Positions 1 to 9,533 of a stretch of 64,000 bases of DNA are shown piece after piece. Every line of letters begins with the position of its first letter. Positions within the stretch are counted from its first letter, which is position 1. The translations under genes were made by a program, and so were the position numbers. The DNA comes from Plantago ovata (taxonomy: Eukaryota > Streptophyta > Magnoliopsida > Lamiales > Plantaginaceae): assembly GCA_028274465.1 (NCBI GenBank), contig CM051458.1, forward strand, positions 34,484,692-34,548,691, read 5' to 3'. The notes below the pieces were generated by a model. That model ran no database searches, had not been told where the DNA came from, and saw nothing but the letters and a program-made list of their open reading frames with translations.

Positions 1-557
1 GTAACATTGGAGCCCAAATACAAGTACTTTCAGCAAGTGGTCAGTCTCATATGTTCATCAGCAAGTGGTCAGTCTCAGTTTCAGCAAGCACAACCTACTC
101 TGTCTTTCAGATTTTCACTTATGCAATGCTGTTGCTGAAGTTTCCACTTTCTGAGCAACACGTGCCTTTGTAGATACCAGTATTCAGAAATCTTCTTGTC
201 TTCAGATCTTCGAATTCTTCAAGTCTTCAGATCTTCTATAATCTTCAAGTCTTCAGATCTTCGATAATCTTCAAGTTTCTGAGCGGTTTCTAAATGCTTC
301 AATAGTTTGTTTGTAAAAACAAAGTACATCATCAGCAAATGCTTCAATAGGTTATTTTCATTTTAGAAAATAAGATACATCATAAGCGGTAAAAACCAAC
401 CTATCTAGCACCTAATCTAAGTCATCAGCAAACGTTCCTCTTTTACAATGTCCTTAAAATTTCTAACTTCCTATGGACCTTAAGAGTACTAGTTACTGGA
501 CTTTTCTTAATTTAGCATGGTTAATTGCTCATCAAAATTACAAGTTTCCTAATAAAT
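1..557 (-). repeat. Probable 3' LTR portion of the Copia element
   Basis: This stretch lies just beyond the candidate polypurine tract and has no coding frame. It holds three imperfect copies of a CTTCAAGTCTTCAGATCTTC-type repeat (about 193-280) and several TCAGCAA heptamers (30, 58, 81, 332, 425). The only LTR boundary visible would be at about 557. Its partner LTR is not in the window, so the LTR identity is inferred from position alone. Confidence 0.45.
193..280. repeat. Short tandem repeat (CTTCAGATCTTC family)
   Basis: About three imperfect units of roughly 27 bp built from CTTCAAG and CTTCAGATCTTC follow each other here. They lie in the putative Copia LTR. Confidence 0.7.
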
Positions 558-570
558 TTCCCCCTTTTTG
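558..570 (-). other. Candidate polypurine tract of the Copia element
   Basis: On the minus strand the bases read CAAAAAGGGGGAA, a purine run of the kind that primes plus-strand DNA synthesis in LTR retroelements. It follows the last env-like frame and precedes the putative 3' LTR. No TG dinucleotide directly follows, so the exact LTR start is uncertain. Confidence 0.5.
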
Positions 571-819
571 ATGTTAGCAATCCATGGCTAAATTAATTGT
601 TACCCTTTTAGAGGTTTCTGATGTTGAATAAATCAGTTGATTAATGCAAGCATACTTGAATAATTAAACAGTAAGCATAAGTAAATTGCATAATCAAAAA
701 CCAATAAGAGTCAAAAGCTTCATTGCTGATAGTTATCTTTCAGAAGTTTACATGAAATAGCAGAGATAACTTAAACAGAATCAGCAAACAAAAACTTTAA
801 CAAAAACTATTACAGAGAG

Positions 820-2200
820 TTAAGCTCTTCCAGATGATTTTCTCAAAATCTCTCTTACACTCTTCTCAGCAAGTGCAGTAAATTCAACACAGTCCTTTTC
901 GTAGTTTCCCAGAAGCCTACGGACTTGTAATTGAAGAATTCTTGCATTTTTGCAGGTGGTATGATGATGCTTTTCAGCATTCATTTCCATGTAATTAGTC
1001 ACCCACAAATGCATGCCCCAATTGCTGGCATGGAGAAGCTGTGTATCTGAAATGCTTTTTGGATGAATCTTTCTTAGACAGAGAAGATCTTCTTCTTGAT
1101 CCTTAGCAGTGAGATAGAAATACTCATAAGGAATCAATCCAAGTCTCTTCTTTGTTTTCTTTGTTACTGGGTCAGAGTAGTAAGCAATGCCAAGTGGTTT
1201 GATCAGATTTGGTTCTTGTTTATATCTTACCAATGGCGATTCTTCTTACTGAGAACTCAAGATTCAACCATCTCCCAGCAATATTTCTTTGGAGGGATTC
1301 TTCCCTTTGATTTCTTTCGACTTTGAGTTCAATCCATTTGAATATTTGATTCAATATGGCTGTAGGAAAGAACTCGTTCACCAGCAAGTCTTCCAGCTTT
1401 AAGATCCAGCAACCATGAATGTTTCTGATTACATTCTGAGTGGTTTCTTCATTGCTGGTCTTTGTGTATTCAATGCCGGAGCCAATAGCAATGATGGCCA
1501 GCCTCTTTTCTTCCTGTCTTTGCCTTCTTCTTCTTGTCTTATCATTGTCTTGATCTCTTCCTGAAGAGTCAGAAGAGAAATGCTTTGAGTGGCCAGACGG
1601 AGTCAAGGCTGTTAAGGGTCTAGCTCTTATGGCTTGAACTATTGTTTGATTGCCATCATCTTCATCATCTTCATTCAGATTGTGATGACTTTCAGTATGG
1701 CGAAAATCTTGAGTTTCAGCAGCGGTTTTTCTCTTTTTGGTACTTGCTGAATTCAACTCAGATTCTGCTTGCCTTTTAGAACTTTGCTCTTTTTCAGCAA
1801 GCGGTTCTATGGACAGTGGCACATCAACAGCAGGAGGGGTTTGTTTTCTTTTTCTGGTACTCTTCTTTTCCCCATTAGACATGGATTGCAACATCGGAGT
1901 GATGTGCAGAGAATAGAACTCATTGCAATTTTCAGCAAGAGTGCTTAAACTGTTATACTTCATGATGATTTGTTGCTGGTCAGAAGTCATTTTTGACAAC
2001 TCTCTTTGAATGCTCATCATGTTCTCTTCATGTCTTTTCTCTGTTGCGGCCTTCTTATCCATGAAAGTCTGAGCCTTCACCAGAGCATTCTTTGCGAGCC
2101 TGAGCGCTTGACTTACATCTTCTTCATAGCTCTTGTGATAAAGACTGATGTCTTTCTGAGCTACTGTCAAAGTTGTAGTGCGTCTCAGCACTGTAGCCAA
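820..2200 (-). pseudogene. Copia env-like region, C-terminal part (two overlapping frames)
   Basis: Two minus-strand frames (1220-2200, 326 codons; 820-1233, 137 codons) overlap at 1220-1233 with a one-base frame change, so they were probably one reading frame. The first begins with a helical, coiled-coil-like segment, then basic clusters that resemble nuclear localisation signals (STRKRKQ and TKKRKT), an acidic stretch and an RRRRQRQ run. The second is a compact, moderately basic domain with no motif I recognise. Codons use the same TTGCTGA word as the neighbouring frames, which ties it to the same gene. The region lies between pol and the polypurine tract, the usual place for an extra ORF in Sirevirus-like elements. 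The function is unknown; 'env-like' describes position, since no transmembrane segment or signal peptide is seen. Confidence 0.55.
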
Positions 2201-2394
2201 TATTTTTCAAAAGTCAAGTGGGCTCTCAGCAAGCAATGCCTCATCTTCAGCTTTGCAGGCATCATGGACTTCCTTTAGTGCTAAAATTATAGGAGTAAAC
2301 TCCTCAACTCTTGGGAACGGCACTAGATGTGGTGTCAAGGAATGAACTTTTAGTTAGGAAGCAAACTGATCATCCTGCAATAGCAATTCGACTC

Positions 2395-3322
2395 TTAAGG
2401 AATCATCTTTATCAGTGATGTAATCAGGAGGAGGAATCTGAACAACTTTGGGGTCTCACTTGGATTGTTCATCCTCATGTTCTGGCAAGTAGTCGTCATC
2501 CTCAGATTCATCAAGTTCAGCAACTTTAGAACCTTTATCAGTAGCTTCACTTCCTTTTTGTTGAGTGGTTGTTGATGGCAACGCTTCAGACTCAACAACT
2601 GGAGTTTCACCAGTAGTTAGTTTTAATTGAGTAGTTGCTGAAGGCAACGTTTGAGACTCAATTGACTGGAGTTTCGCCAGTAGTTAGTTTTAATTGAGTA
2701 TGAGACTCAATTACTGGAGTTTCGCCAGTAGTAAATGGAAGGGAGGGGACTTCCTTTGATCTTACTCCTGAAGATTGACCAATTTCTAGATCCTGCGTAT
2801 GCCTTGCATGGATCAAGAGACTGTTCTGGAGAGCGCGTTGGTAATCTTCATCTTGTTCATCATCATCATCAAGGTTTTCTTCAGTAACCTTGGCATCAGA
2901 AACTGGACTTTTGCCATTTTTCAAGGCAGCCCTTTTCTGGCATATTCTTCTTCAGTATCAGCACCTTGCACAGGTGCTTGATTTTCAGCAGCAGCAGGAG
3001 GAGGTTGAGATTCTTGTTGAGGTTGTTGTTGTTCAGCTTGCTGATTTTCGGGTTGAGCATTTTCAGCAACTGTCAACTTTAATCCTCCAGCATCAGGACT
3101 CGGACCTTGATTGTCATCATCATCGTCTTTCTTGTCCTTAGAATCTTTCCCTTCATCATCACTTGGATCAGTGGGAATGTTCTCATCTTCTTCCTCTTCA
3201 TCATCATCGGTCAGAATTACTAGCTCAACGTGCTTATATAAAGCAACACTTGTCACTTCCTCTTCCTCATTGATTTTGTGGGGATCAGCCACCACAGGTA
3301 CAAATGACCCTTTGAGCATCAC
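2395..3322 (-). pseudogene. Copia env-like region, acidic and Gln-rich middle part (broken)
   Basis: Successive minus-strand frames (2921-3322, 2658-2924, 2456-2647, 2395-2610) carry a very acidic block (runs of D and E), a Q/P-rich block, then a Thr/Pro repeat. The repeat has the peptide core LKLTTGETPV and occurs about three times. The frames overlap by a few bases and switch phase, which fits small indels in the repeat or unrecognised introns. It continues the frame chain of the upstream env-like ORF. Low complexity prevents a homology call. Taken alone it could be dismissed as spurious, but its composition, phase chain and TTGCTGA content match its neighbours. Confidence 0.5.
2597..2735 (-). 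repeat. Imperfect tandem repeat inside the env-like region
   Basis: Three copies of a unit containing ACTGGAGTTTCRCCAGTAGT (plus strand), with TTAGTTTTAATTGAGT after the first two, lie head to tail with variable spacers. They encode the repeated peptide core LKLTTGETPV on the minus strand. Spacer length differences account for part of the frame changes nearby. Confidence 0.75.
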
Positions 3323-3329
3323 AGCTTAT

Positions 3330-6091
3330 TCAGCTGGAGAGGCACTCTTGAATTTTTTCCTTCATATTCTCTCTGATTTGAGCAATCAGATTCGAGCTCA
3401 TTTGCTGAGAATATGACATTTCTTCAGGAAGGATGGAGTGGACAAATGTTTCGAGCTTTAGCAGAGAAGATCTCTTTTTCTCATTTGAAAGATGAAGGTG
3501 AAGATCAGAGAAGTCCATTCGCCTATATCTTTGCCAGTTGCTGACGGACTTAGCAACTTGAGACAAAGTAGTCCTTTTGAAGTTCAAGTACAGTTCCTTA
3601 GAACTTACTTGATGATCTTCAGTGATGAGTACCACTTCAGTGGTCTCCTTTTGAGCCTGAAAAGAACATTATTTAGATCAGGATTGGTTTGGAAAATTGT
3701 TTTAGAGTTCATATCTGAAACATGATTTACCTGCTGAGAGTCAGCAAGCTCATGTTGTACAATTTCCATTCCATGAGGAGCTTGAGTAGCATCCTCCATT
3801 TGTTCATCCTGAAATAAATTAGAGTTAGATACAAGTACTAAGCTGTCAAACTTAGTTTTAATACCAAAAACATTAACTACCTGCTGAGTAGGGAGTGTTG
3901 GTTCTGGTGCAGAGGCTTCAGCAACCATCTGACTTGCATCTTGAGAAGTCTGTAGAGATAATATAATATTAGCAAAAGAATAAGTTTTAGAAATTGAAGT
4001 TTTACTGATGGTTGAATTAACTACCTGCTGAAGAAGGACAGGTTGTGGCTCAGTCCTCTCAGCATTCACAGTTTCTTCAGCTTCTTGGACTGTTTCTTCA
4101 GCAGACTTCTTGTTTTGCTCTATTTGAGAAAGCTGTGCGGTTTCAGCAATCTCCCTTGTCTCTGAAATGACAAGTTGAGCAGAAGCATCTTGACCCTTGA
4201 GCTCACTGCTTGTCATGAAGACATCAATGGATTTGTTGGATGATTCTTCAATCTCCAACTCCATTTGTTTGCTTATGTCTTCCAGTACAAGCTGGACTTT
4301 ATCGATTGATGTCTTGGGTGAACTTGGGCCAGTATTCTCAGCATCACGAGATGCGTCGTTGAATAATGCTTCTTTAGTTTCAGCGACTTCTGGAACTGGA
4401 ACCATTGCTGTCTCAGCAACTGGTCCTTCAGCAAGCGGGGTTTCAGCAACTTGATGAGTTGCTTGTTCAGCAACCATCTTTTCAGCAGCATCAGCAAGTG
4501 CCGCTTTTTGCAGATCAGCAGCAATGTCACTTGCTGGTTCCAAAGTTGGATCATCTAAATTATCTCCAATGTAGATATCTGGGACTTGGGCAGGAATTTC
4601 ATTTCCACTGCCTTGTGGTCTATTCTCAGTAGAAGTATCAACGTTAAGTTGATTGTTGAAGGCTTCCACAAACACTTCAACATTGCTGACATAGATTTCA
4701 GTAATCACCTCAGCAACATCTACTGGCAAATGCGTTTCAGCATTTGTCTGGGAATTGTCTGAGAGGTCTTGGACAGCAGGAACTGACTTGCGGGCTAGTG
4801 TTTTCTTCCTTTTGTTGCTGGTCCGTTTCCTCTTAGGTACGGGATTTGCTGATGACGCTGCAGTCTGAGTGTCATCATCAGCTTTCCTCTTTTTCTTGTT
4901 AGATTTCTCTAGTTTCCCAGAGGCATCTATAGCTGCATTTTCAGCAACGGCTGTTGTACACGTACCTTGTTGATTTTCTATAGCAGTTTCATTTGTGTTA
5001 CCACCACCAACAGCAGTTTCATCTCTAAGTTGCTGAGTGGTAACATCTGCAGCTGTTGTATACCTTTCTTGCTGGCTTATGCTGACAACATTTGCAGTTG
5101 TTGTCTTCTTAGTTTTCTTTCCAGCAGTCTTAGGTACATTCTGCTTGTAGAATGATCTTCCCACATTGCATACATACTTTTTGATTGGCAATGGGTTTCT
5201 TAGTTGAATCCTGAAATGTTCAAGGATGTAGCATATCTTGATTCCATACATAACTGGAAAGGAAGGTGAGACCTTGTTGTCTTCTACCTTTACCTTAAAC
5301 TTAGTAACACAATCAACAAGCCTGTTGAAAATGTACTTAGCCCAGTTAAGTTCCGTTTTATTTTCATGGATATGCATCAGCAATGGCCATCTTCTCAGGC
5401 CTACTTGGTCAATTCCTCCAACTTGGGAGTCAAGAACTTTTATCAGTAGCAGAGCTACTAGACCAAGTGAGTGGCAGAGATGCTTTATCTTAACGTGCTT
5501 TGTCCAAGTCACGGGAGCAATCTCGCCTTTCTTCATTTTCTCATTTCTGACGTCACTGTAGAAAGCTTCAATTTCTTCGTCAGTGGCAGTGACGTCATCT
5601 TCAGTTCTAGTGGTTGGAATCTAAAATATCTCCGCTAAATCAGTCCATTTCAGGACGATTTGCATGTTCTGAACTGTAGTAAAGATCACTTTTTCAGTGA
5701 CTCCTTTACTATCAGTAAGGGACTGGATTTCTGCATTGTTGTAGAATTCCATAGTATCTATCATGCTCACCTGCTTAGTGCGAGCAGATATAAAGTTCAT
5801 GAGGCCTTGCTGCTCGATAAGCTCAAGCGCCTCTTCATTCTCGTCGTCAAGTTCTTGTTCATAAAAGTACCTAATGTACTTTTCTTTTGCAAAACCTCTC
5901 CATTGCATCAACATCTCACACTTTGCAGTGTCAAGATATGACGGAGGCATAGGTTTTTCTGATATGCGGTCGTTTTTCAACACAACTTTCGTTGTTTTTG
6001 TAGCCGGAGTAGTCACCGGAGCAGTGCGTGTTTCAGCACTGTCAACCTTTGATGACTTTGAGGACTTAGAAGACTGTCTCTTGGGAGCCAT
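3330..6091 (-). pseudogene. Copia env-like ORF (PF20167-like plant transposon protein), interrupted, with candidate introns
   Basis: The minus-strand frame starts at ATG 6091 (MAPKR, Ser/Lys-rich) and runs to 3605 except for one in-frame TAG at 5621-5623; the 28 codons between that stop and the next ATG (5536) are open. The N-terminal 300 residues resemble the 'putative plant transposon protein' family (PF20167) found in Sirevirus-like elements (recognised from memory, not searched). The rest is Glu/Ala/Val-rich with many VAET or LAE peptides and KKKRK or KRKRT clusters. Three GT..AG candidate introns are visible: 3950-4024, 3809-3880 and 3657-3730. Removing the last (74 nt) brings the frame that ends at 3605 exactly into phase with the next frame (3330-3635), which supports splicing. 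The protein's function is unknown. Confidence 0.65.
3657..4024 (-). other. Three candidate short introns with repeated donor context
   Basis: On the minus strand, introns at 3950-4024 (75 nt), 3809-3880 (72 nt) and 3657-3730 (74 nt) each start directly after CAGCAG with GTAGTTAA or GTAAATCA and end in CTACAG, TTTCAG or TTTCAG. They separate exons of 69 nt (3881-3949) and 78 nt (3731-3808). All three are AT-rich compared with the exons. The first two are multiples of three and stay open if unspliced; the third is not and is needed to keep the frame. Confidence 0.6.
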
Positions 6092-6099
6092 TTCTTTAT

Positions 6100-6560
6100 A
6101 GTGCAGAGAAATGTGTATGAAAAGAGATAGTTTGCTTTTTGACCGGAGGTACAGTAGATTCAGGCTAAAATTTGCAGAGAAAGGAAATGTGAGTTAAAGA
6201 ATTTTGTCATTTCTCTAACTCCTTCTTTATATAGTGTCTCTGGTGTGTGAGAAACTCAATCGATTTGAGCTCTCAGCAAGGGTAAAATAGAGAAACACAG
6301 GCGTTAGTGGAGCATTTGCATTAAATGCGTAGTGGCCCACTAACTTGAAACCGTCAGAGCACTCTCTCTCTTTGTTTTATTAACCGTTAGATTAGTAACT
6401 CCTTTTAATCAATGGCCACGATTGAATTTCATGTCATGATTATTACGAGTTTATCTGTGCCCGATTAACGTCACAAATTGATTTTACCGAGTTTTAAGGG
6501 AATAGATTGCTTGCTGAAATAGACAAGAATCTTTTCAGCGATTTTGAATTATCAACCTAG
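6100..6560. other. Spacer between pol and env-like ORF, promoter-like part
   Basis: There is no coding frame. On the minus strand CTATATAAAGAAGG (about 6221-6234) is TATA-like and lies roughly 130 bp upstream of the env-like ATG at 6091. It could serve a separate env-like transcript; this is inference only. Confidence 0.35.
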
Positions 6561-6689
6561 ATACTTGCTGAAAGTTCCCCCTTACTCAGATATCTCATAT
6601 TTTCTTAAGTTTAAAAGATATTTCTGATTTCCCGTATCAGTAAATTCTTTTGTACTTGAGATATCCTTTGGTAAAATCTGAGAGATGAG

Positions 6690-6985
6690 CTTAGCTCTTT
6701 TTCTGAGTTCCCGTCTCAGAATATTCCCTTGATACTTGAATACCTGTTTCAGTATATTTGATTGTCTGAATGCCTGTTTCAGCAATCCTTAAGCTCTTTC
6801 TCTTACTGAGTGCCTGTCTCAGCAAGTTTATCAAGTTTCCTAATAAATACCCGTTTTGAAGGAATTACTTGTTGAATGCCTGTTTCAGCAAACATGTAGT
6901 GACCTATCATTTCTTAGAAGAAATCAGTGAATGAGTCTTTTAAACAAGAATACTTTGGCTTGCTGAATACCTGTTTCAGCATTCT
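6690..6985. repeat. Array of hairpin-forming GAATGCCTGTTTCAGCAA repeats
   Basis: Units of the form CTGARTNCCTGTYTCAGYA occur at about 6700 (TGAGTTCCCGTCTCAGA), 6737, 6768, 6807, 6872 and 6963. Each can fold because its ends pair: TGCTGAA with TTCAGCA around a CCTGT loop, as at 6961-6981. They lie between the end of pol and the env-like ORF in the Copia element. Confidence 0.7.
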
Positions 6986-6999
6986 GCCAGATGTATCCT

Positions 7000-7782
7000 T
7001 TATTGAGGTAGTTCAATTAATCCAAGGTTATACCTTAGCATTGCGAACCTATTATCCGGTAGGGGCTTTGTAAAGATGTCAGCAAGCTGATCATCAATGC
7101 CTACTTTCACAACCTCAATATGTCCTTTTTCTACATGATCTCTAATGAAATGATGTCTAATATCAATGTGCTTAGTCCTTGAGTGAAACTTAGGATTTTG
7201 CGTGATTGCAATAGCACTTGTATTATCACAAAAGATTGGTGTTTTCTTTGCAGAAATACCATAATCTCTTAATTGTTGCTGAATCCATAGGATTTGAGTT
7301 GTGCAACAACCAGCTGCAATGTATTCAGATTCAGTAGATGAATTGGCAACACAGGTTTGCTTCTTGCTGAACCATGATATTAATCTAGTACCAAAAAACT
7401 GACAAGTTCCAGAGGTACTTTTTCTATCAAGAGTTGATCCTCCATGATCAGCATCAGAATAACCAACCAATTCAAATCCAGAATCTTTAGGATACCATAA
7501 TCCAACATTGACTGTACCTTTAACATATTTCAGTATCTTGATTGCCTTTTTATAGTGTGATTCTCTTGGATCAGATTGGAATCTTGCACACACACAAACA
7601 ACATACTGAATGTCAGGTCTACTTGTTGTTAGATATAACAAGGAACCAATGAGCTTCCTATACTTGTGTTCTTCAACACTTTTGAAACCGAGTCCAGTTT
7701 TCGGAGAATGCTGAGCTTTTGTGTCAGCAATCTTACTTGATTCAGGTTTGTCAGCAAGGGACTTCTGATTACTTACTTCTGA
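7000..7782 (-). pseudogene. Copia pol fragment: end of RT/connection and RNase H
   Basis: The open minus-strand frame is 5'-truncated. It contains the Copia hallmark segments: the RT tail motif LIGSLLYLTTSRPDI, then the RNase H core with GYSDADHGG, STSGTCQFFG, SWFSKKQ, SSTESEYIA, FCDNTSAI, TKHIDIRHHFIRD and DIFTKPLP near the end, closing at ILP/ELPQ and a stop. RNase H would remove the RNA strand during reverse transcription. The frame is open upstream to 7782, where a TAA falls in a 14-bp tandem duplication. Integrase and the YVDD part of RT are absent, so it cannot work alone. Nothing else is plausible for this fragment. Confidence 0.92.
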
Positions 7783-7788
7783 TTACTT

Positions 7789-8035
7789 ATAATAATCTTG
7801 CCTTTAGTCTTAACAATATCTTATTTCCTACTAGCTTGGATGAGACTCTAAATTCTATCAGGCAAGTACTGAAATTCCACTATTTCAGGTCCGCTTATCA
7901 TGGACTATAATGGACACTGACATTCTTGGACATGGCTTCTACACGTTTCTATATTTTAATAAATTCAATTCATTTCTTATAAATATAATCCCATGAAACT
8001 TGTACTAATATCTGTACCAACTCCTATTCGCCGGT
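7789..8035. other. Unassigned sequence between the Copia remnant and an exon-like remnant
   Basis: AT-rich sequence with no frame that I can support and no clear repeat. Confidence 0.4.
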
Positions 8036-8218
8036 GAGGCTAGAAGCCTGGAGGAGAAGATGGGACAGGCTGCTCGGAGATGCGTTCGTTTTGCAAGGTG
8101 GTGACTGTGTGCTGAGAGCTTCAAGGAGTTTAGTGCTGATAATATTAGGGATACTTTTCGGGTCATGCTGCAGATGGGTATTGTTCTTATGTTTGGTGCT
8201 CAGATGCCTATTATTAAG
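8036..8218 (+). pseudogene. Exon-like remnant of an unidentified gene
   Basis: Reading from GAG at 8036 the frame is protein-like: it includes SLEEKMGQAARRC, then [12 protein letters not shown] and a hydrophobic [15 protein letters not shown] segment. It is interrupted by one TGA at 8102-8104 and is followed immediately by GTATTT, a usable splice donor after AAG. The reading is more protein-like than the other, fully open frame through the same bases. I do not recognise the family. It may be a captured exon or a dead gene, as no further exons were found nearby. Confidence 0.35.
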
Positions 8219-8499
8219 GTATTTATTCTTGTCAAAAAGTTTCCATTTCTTGTTTGATTCTTATATGAACTTGAGAACCTTGAGTTAAGGGATTAAAAGT
8301 GAAATTTTCCCAATACAATACTCATTCGTTTTTTAGATTGTTTATGTTTACTTTTGGTATGATTTCTTAGGAGGTTGATATATATGATGGGAACAATAAA
8401 GTTAATAAAGTTATGAGATAGAAATTTGTCAAAAAAAGTAAACAACCTAAAAAAATGGACGAAAAAGAATACGTAAACAATTTAAAAAAAGTAAAAAAC

Positions 8500-8599
8500 A
8501 GATGAGTACAATATTATTAATTGTGACGAGGCCACTTTTTATTTATTTATTTATTTATTTATACAGATGAGTACAATATTATTGTGACGAGGCCACTTT

Positions 8600-8630
<31 letters not shown>

Positions 8631-8752
8631 TACAGATGAGTATATTATTGTGACGAGGCCACTTTTTATTTATTTATTTATTTATTTATTTATACAGATG
8701 AGTACAATATTATTGTGACGAGGCCACTTTTTATTTATTTATTTATTTATTT
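8500..8752 (+). repeat. Minisatellite of about 65 bp with nested (TTTA)n
   Basis: Four copies of ACAGATGAGTACAATATTAT, TGTGACGAGGCCACTTTTTA and a variable (TTTA)n run follow each other. One copy carries a small insertion (TTAA) and one lacks CAA. The TTTA run differs in length from copy to copy, typical of slippage within a larger tandem unit. Confidence 0.85.
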
Positions 8753-8837
8753 TCTGAAAAGAATAGGCCATGCAAGTTAATTTATGAGTACATCATTTAT
8801 TCAAAGCAAATAGCAAGAATTGCATATCCCTCTAACA

Positions 8838-9448
8838 TTAACTAGGAAGAGGCAACCTGTCACATACAGCAACTAACGTACTCAAACCATCTCTGAGATC
8901 TCTAAGGTATACACGAGCGACTGACTCAAAAGGGTTGGTTCTATGGTCCTGATTAGCTTCGAATGAAGCATGCAACGCAGTAGCTGATACCAAGGAATTA
9001 TTAGCCTCTAACCTGACAGGTACCCTGTTGTTAATACGCGCACTACGACCAGCAAGTATCATCCTCCTATGTATTATGGTGGTTTCATTCATACAATGTA
9101 CATACATTCTTTTCGCTCTCTCGTATACCTGATGATGAGTGCTCCAATAATTACACAGATGGATTGTTTTGTTAGCTCCATTTTTCATATAGTTTGCGAA
9201 AGTTTCACCGATGTATGCAAATGCATCATCACCGAAAGTGAGTCCTGTGATTTCTTCTGCCGCAAATAATCTTGTGCAAAGATCAAGGTTCAATGTGTGA
9301 CTGCAAATATCATGAACAACGCGCTCAGTCACCGATAAATATAAATTAACTGCTCCGGTGAAATGGTGGTTGTTGAAAGTGCAATTAGGTGGAATAAGAT
9401 GAGGAACGCAAATAAGGGGGAGGTAAGGTAATTTGAGAACCCACTCAT
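8838..9448 (-). pseudogene. PMEI-like secreted protein gene, frame-split
   Basis: The start is ATG at 9448: MSGFSNYL followed by the hydrophobic FAFLILFHLIAL gives a good signal peptide. That frame stops at 9329-9331. The mature part continues in another frame to TAA 8838. It contains VVHDICSHTLNLDLCTRLF, close to the first cysteine pair of the plant invertase/pectin methylesterase inhibitor domain (C-x8-C), and a later Cys pair (HLC..VHC). PMEI proteins act in the cell wall or apoplast by binding invertase or pectin methylesterase. The frames overlap at 9329-9360, so one small indel explains the split. A TATA box lies about 75 bp upstream. It could also be a divergent PMEI relative of other function; family confidence is moderate. 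Confidence 0.55.
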
Positions 9449-9520
9449 GATTGTTATACACGTAGTGAGGGTTTGATGATTTGGATTGTGATGAAAAAAT
9501 ATGGGTTTGGTTTTGTACAT

Positions 9521-9533
9521 CTTTATATATATA
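9521..9533 (-). promoter_or_regulatory. TATA box of the PMEI-like gene
   Basis: The minus strand reads GTATATATATAAAG, about 75 bp before the ATG at 9448, leaving room for a start site and a leader of about 45 nt. Confidence 0.6.

Larger units (their letters stand above)
1..7788 (-). mobile_element. Ty1/Copia retrotransposon (Sirevirus-like), 5'-truncated, 3' part
   Basis: Read on the minus strand the order is: C-terminal pol (RNase H, 7000-7782), a palindrome-rich spacer (6100-6990), a long env-like coding region (about 820-6091), a purine tract (558-570) and then probable 3' LTR sequence to the window edge. A long extra coding region after pol is known in Sirevirus-type Copia elements, hence the lineage call. 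Gag, protease, integrase and most of RT are missing: the pol frame ends at a TAA at 7783-7785, inside a 14-bp tandem duplication (7761-7774 and 7775-7788), and no pol-like sequence follows. The far LTR end is outside the window and no TSD is visible. The lineage is an inference from layout; the Copia assignment is firm. Confidence 0.8.

Noticed and set aside
1096..1326. Plus-strand frames opposite the Copia env-like region
   Set aside because: They lie antisense to longer frames with consistent composition and have no start context or motif.
3500..3635. Fourth intron in the Copia env-like gene (GTAAGTTC..TCTCAAG)
   Set aside because: It would be only about 52 nt, below the usual plant minimum, and the frame is open without it.
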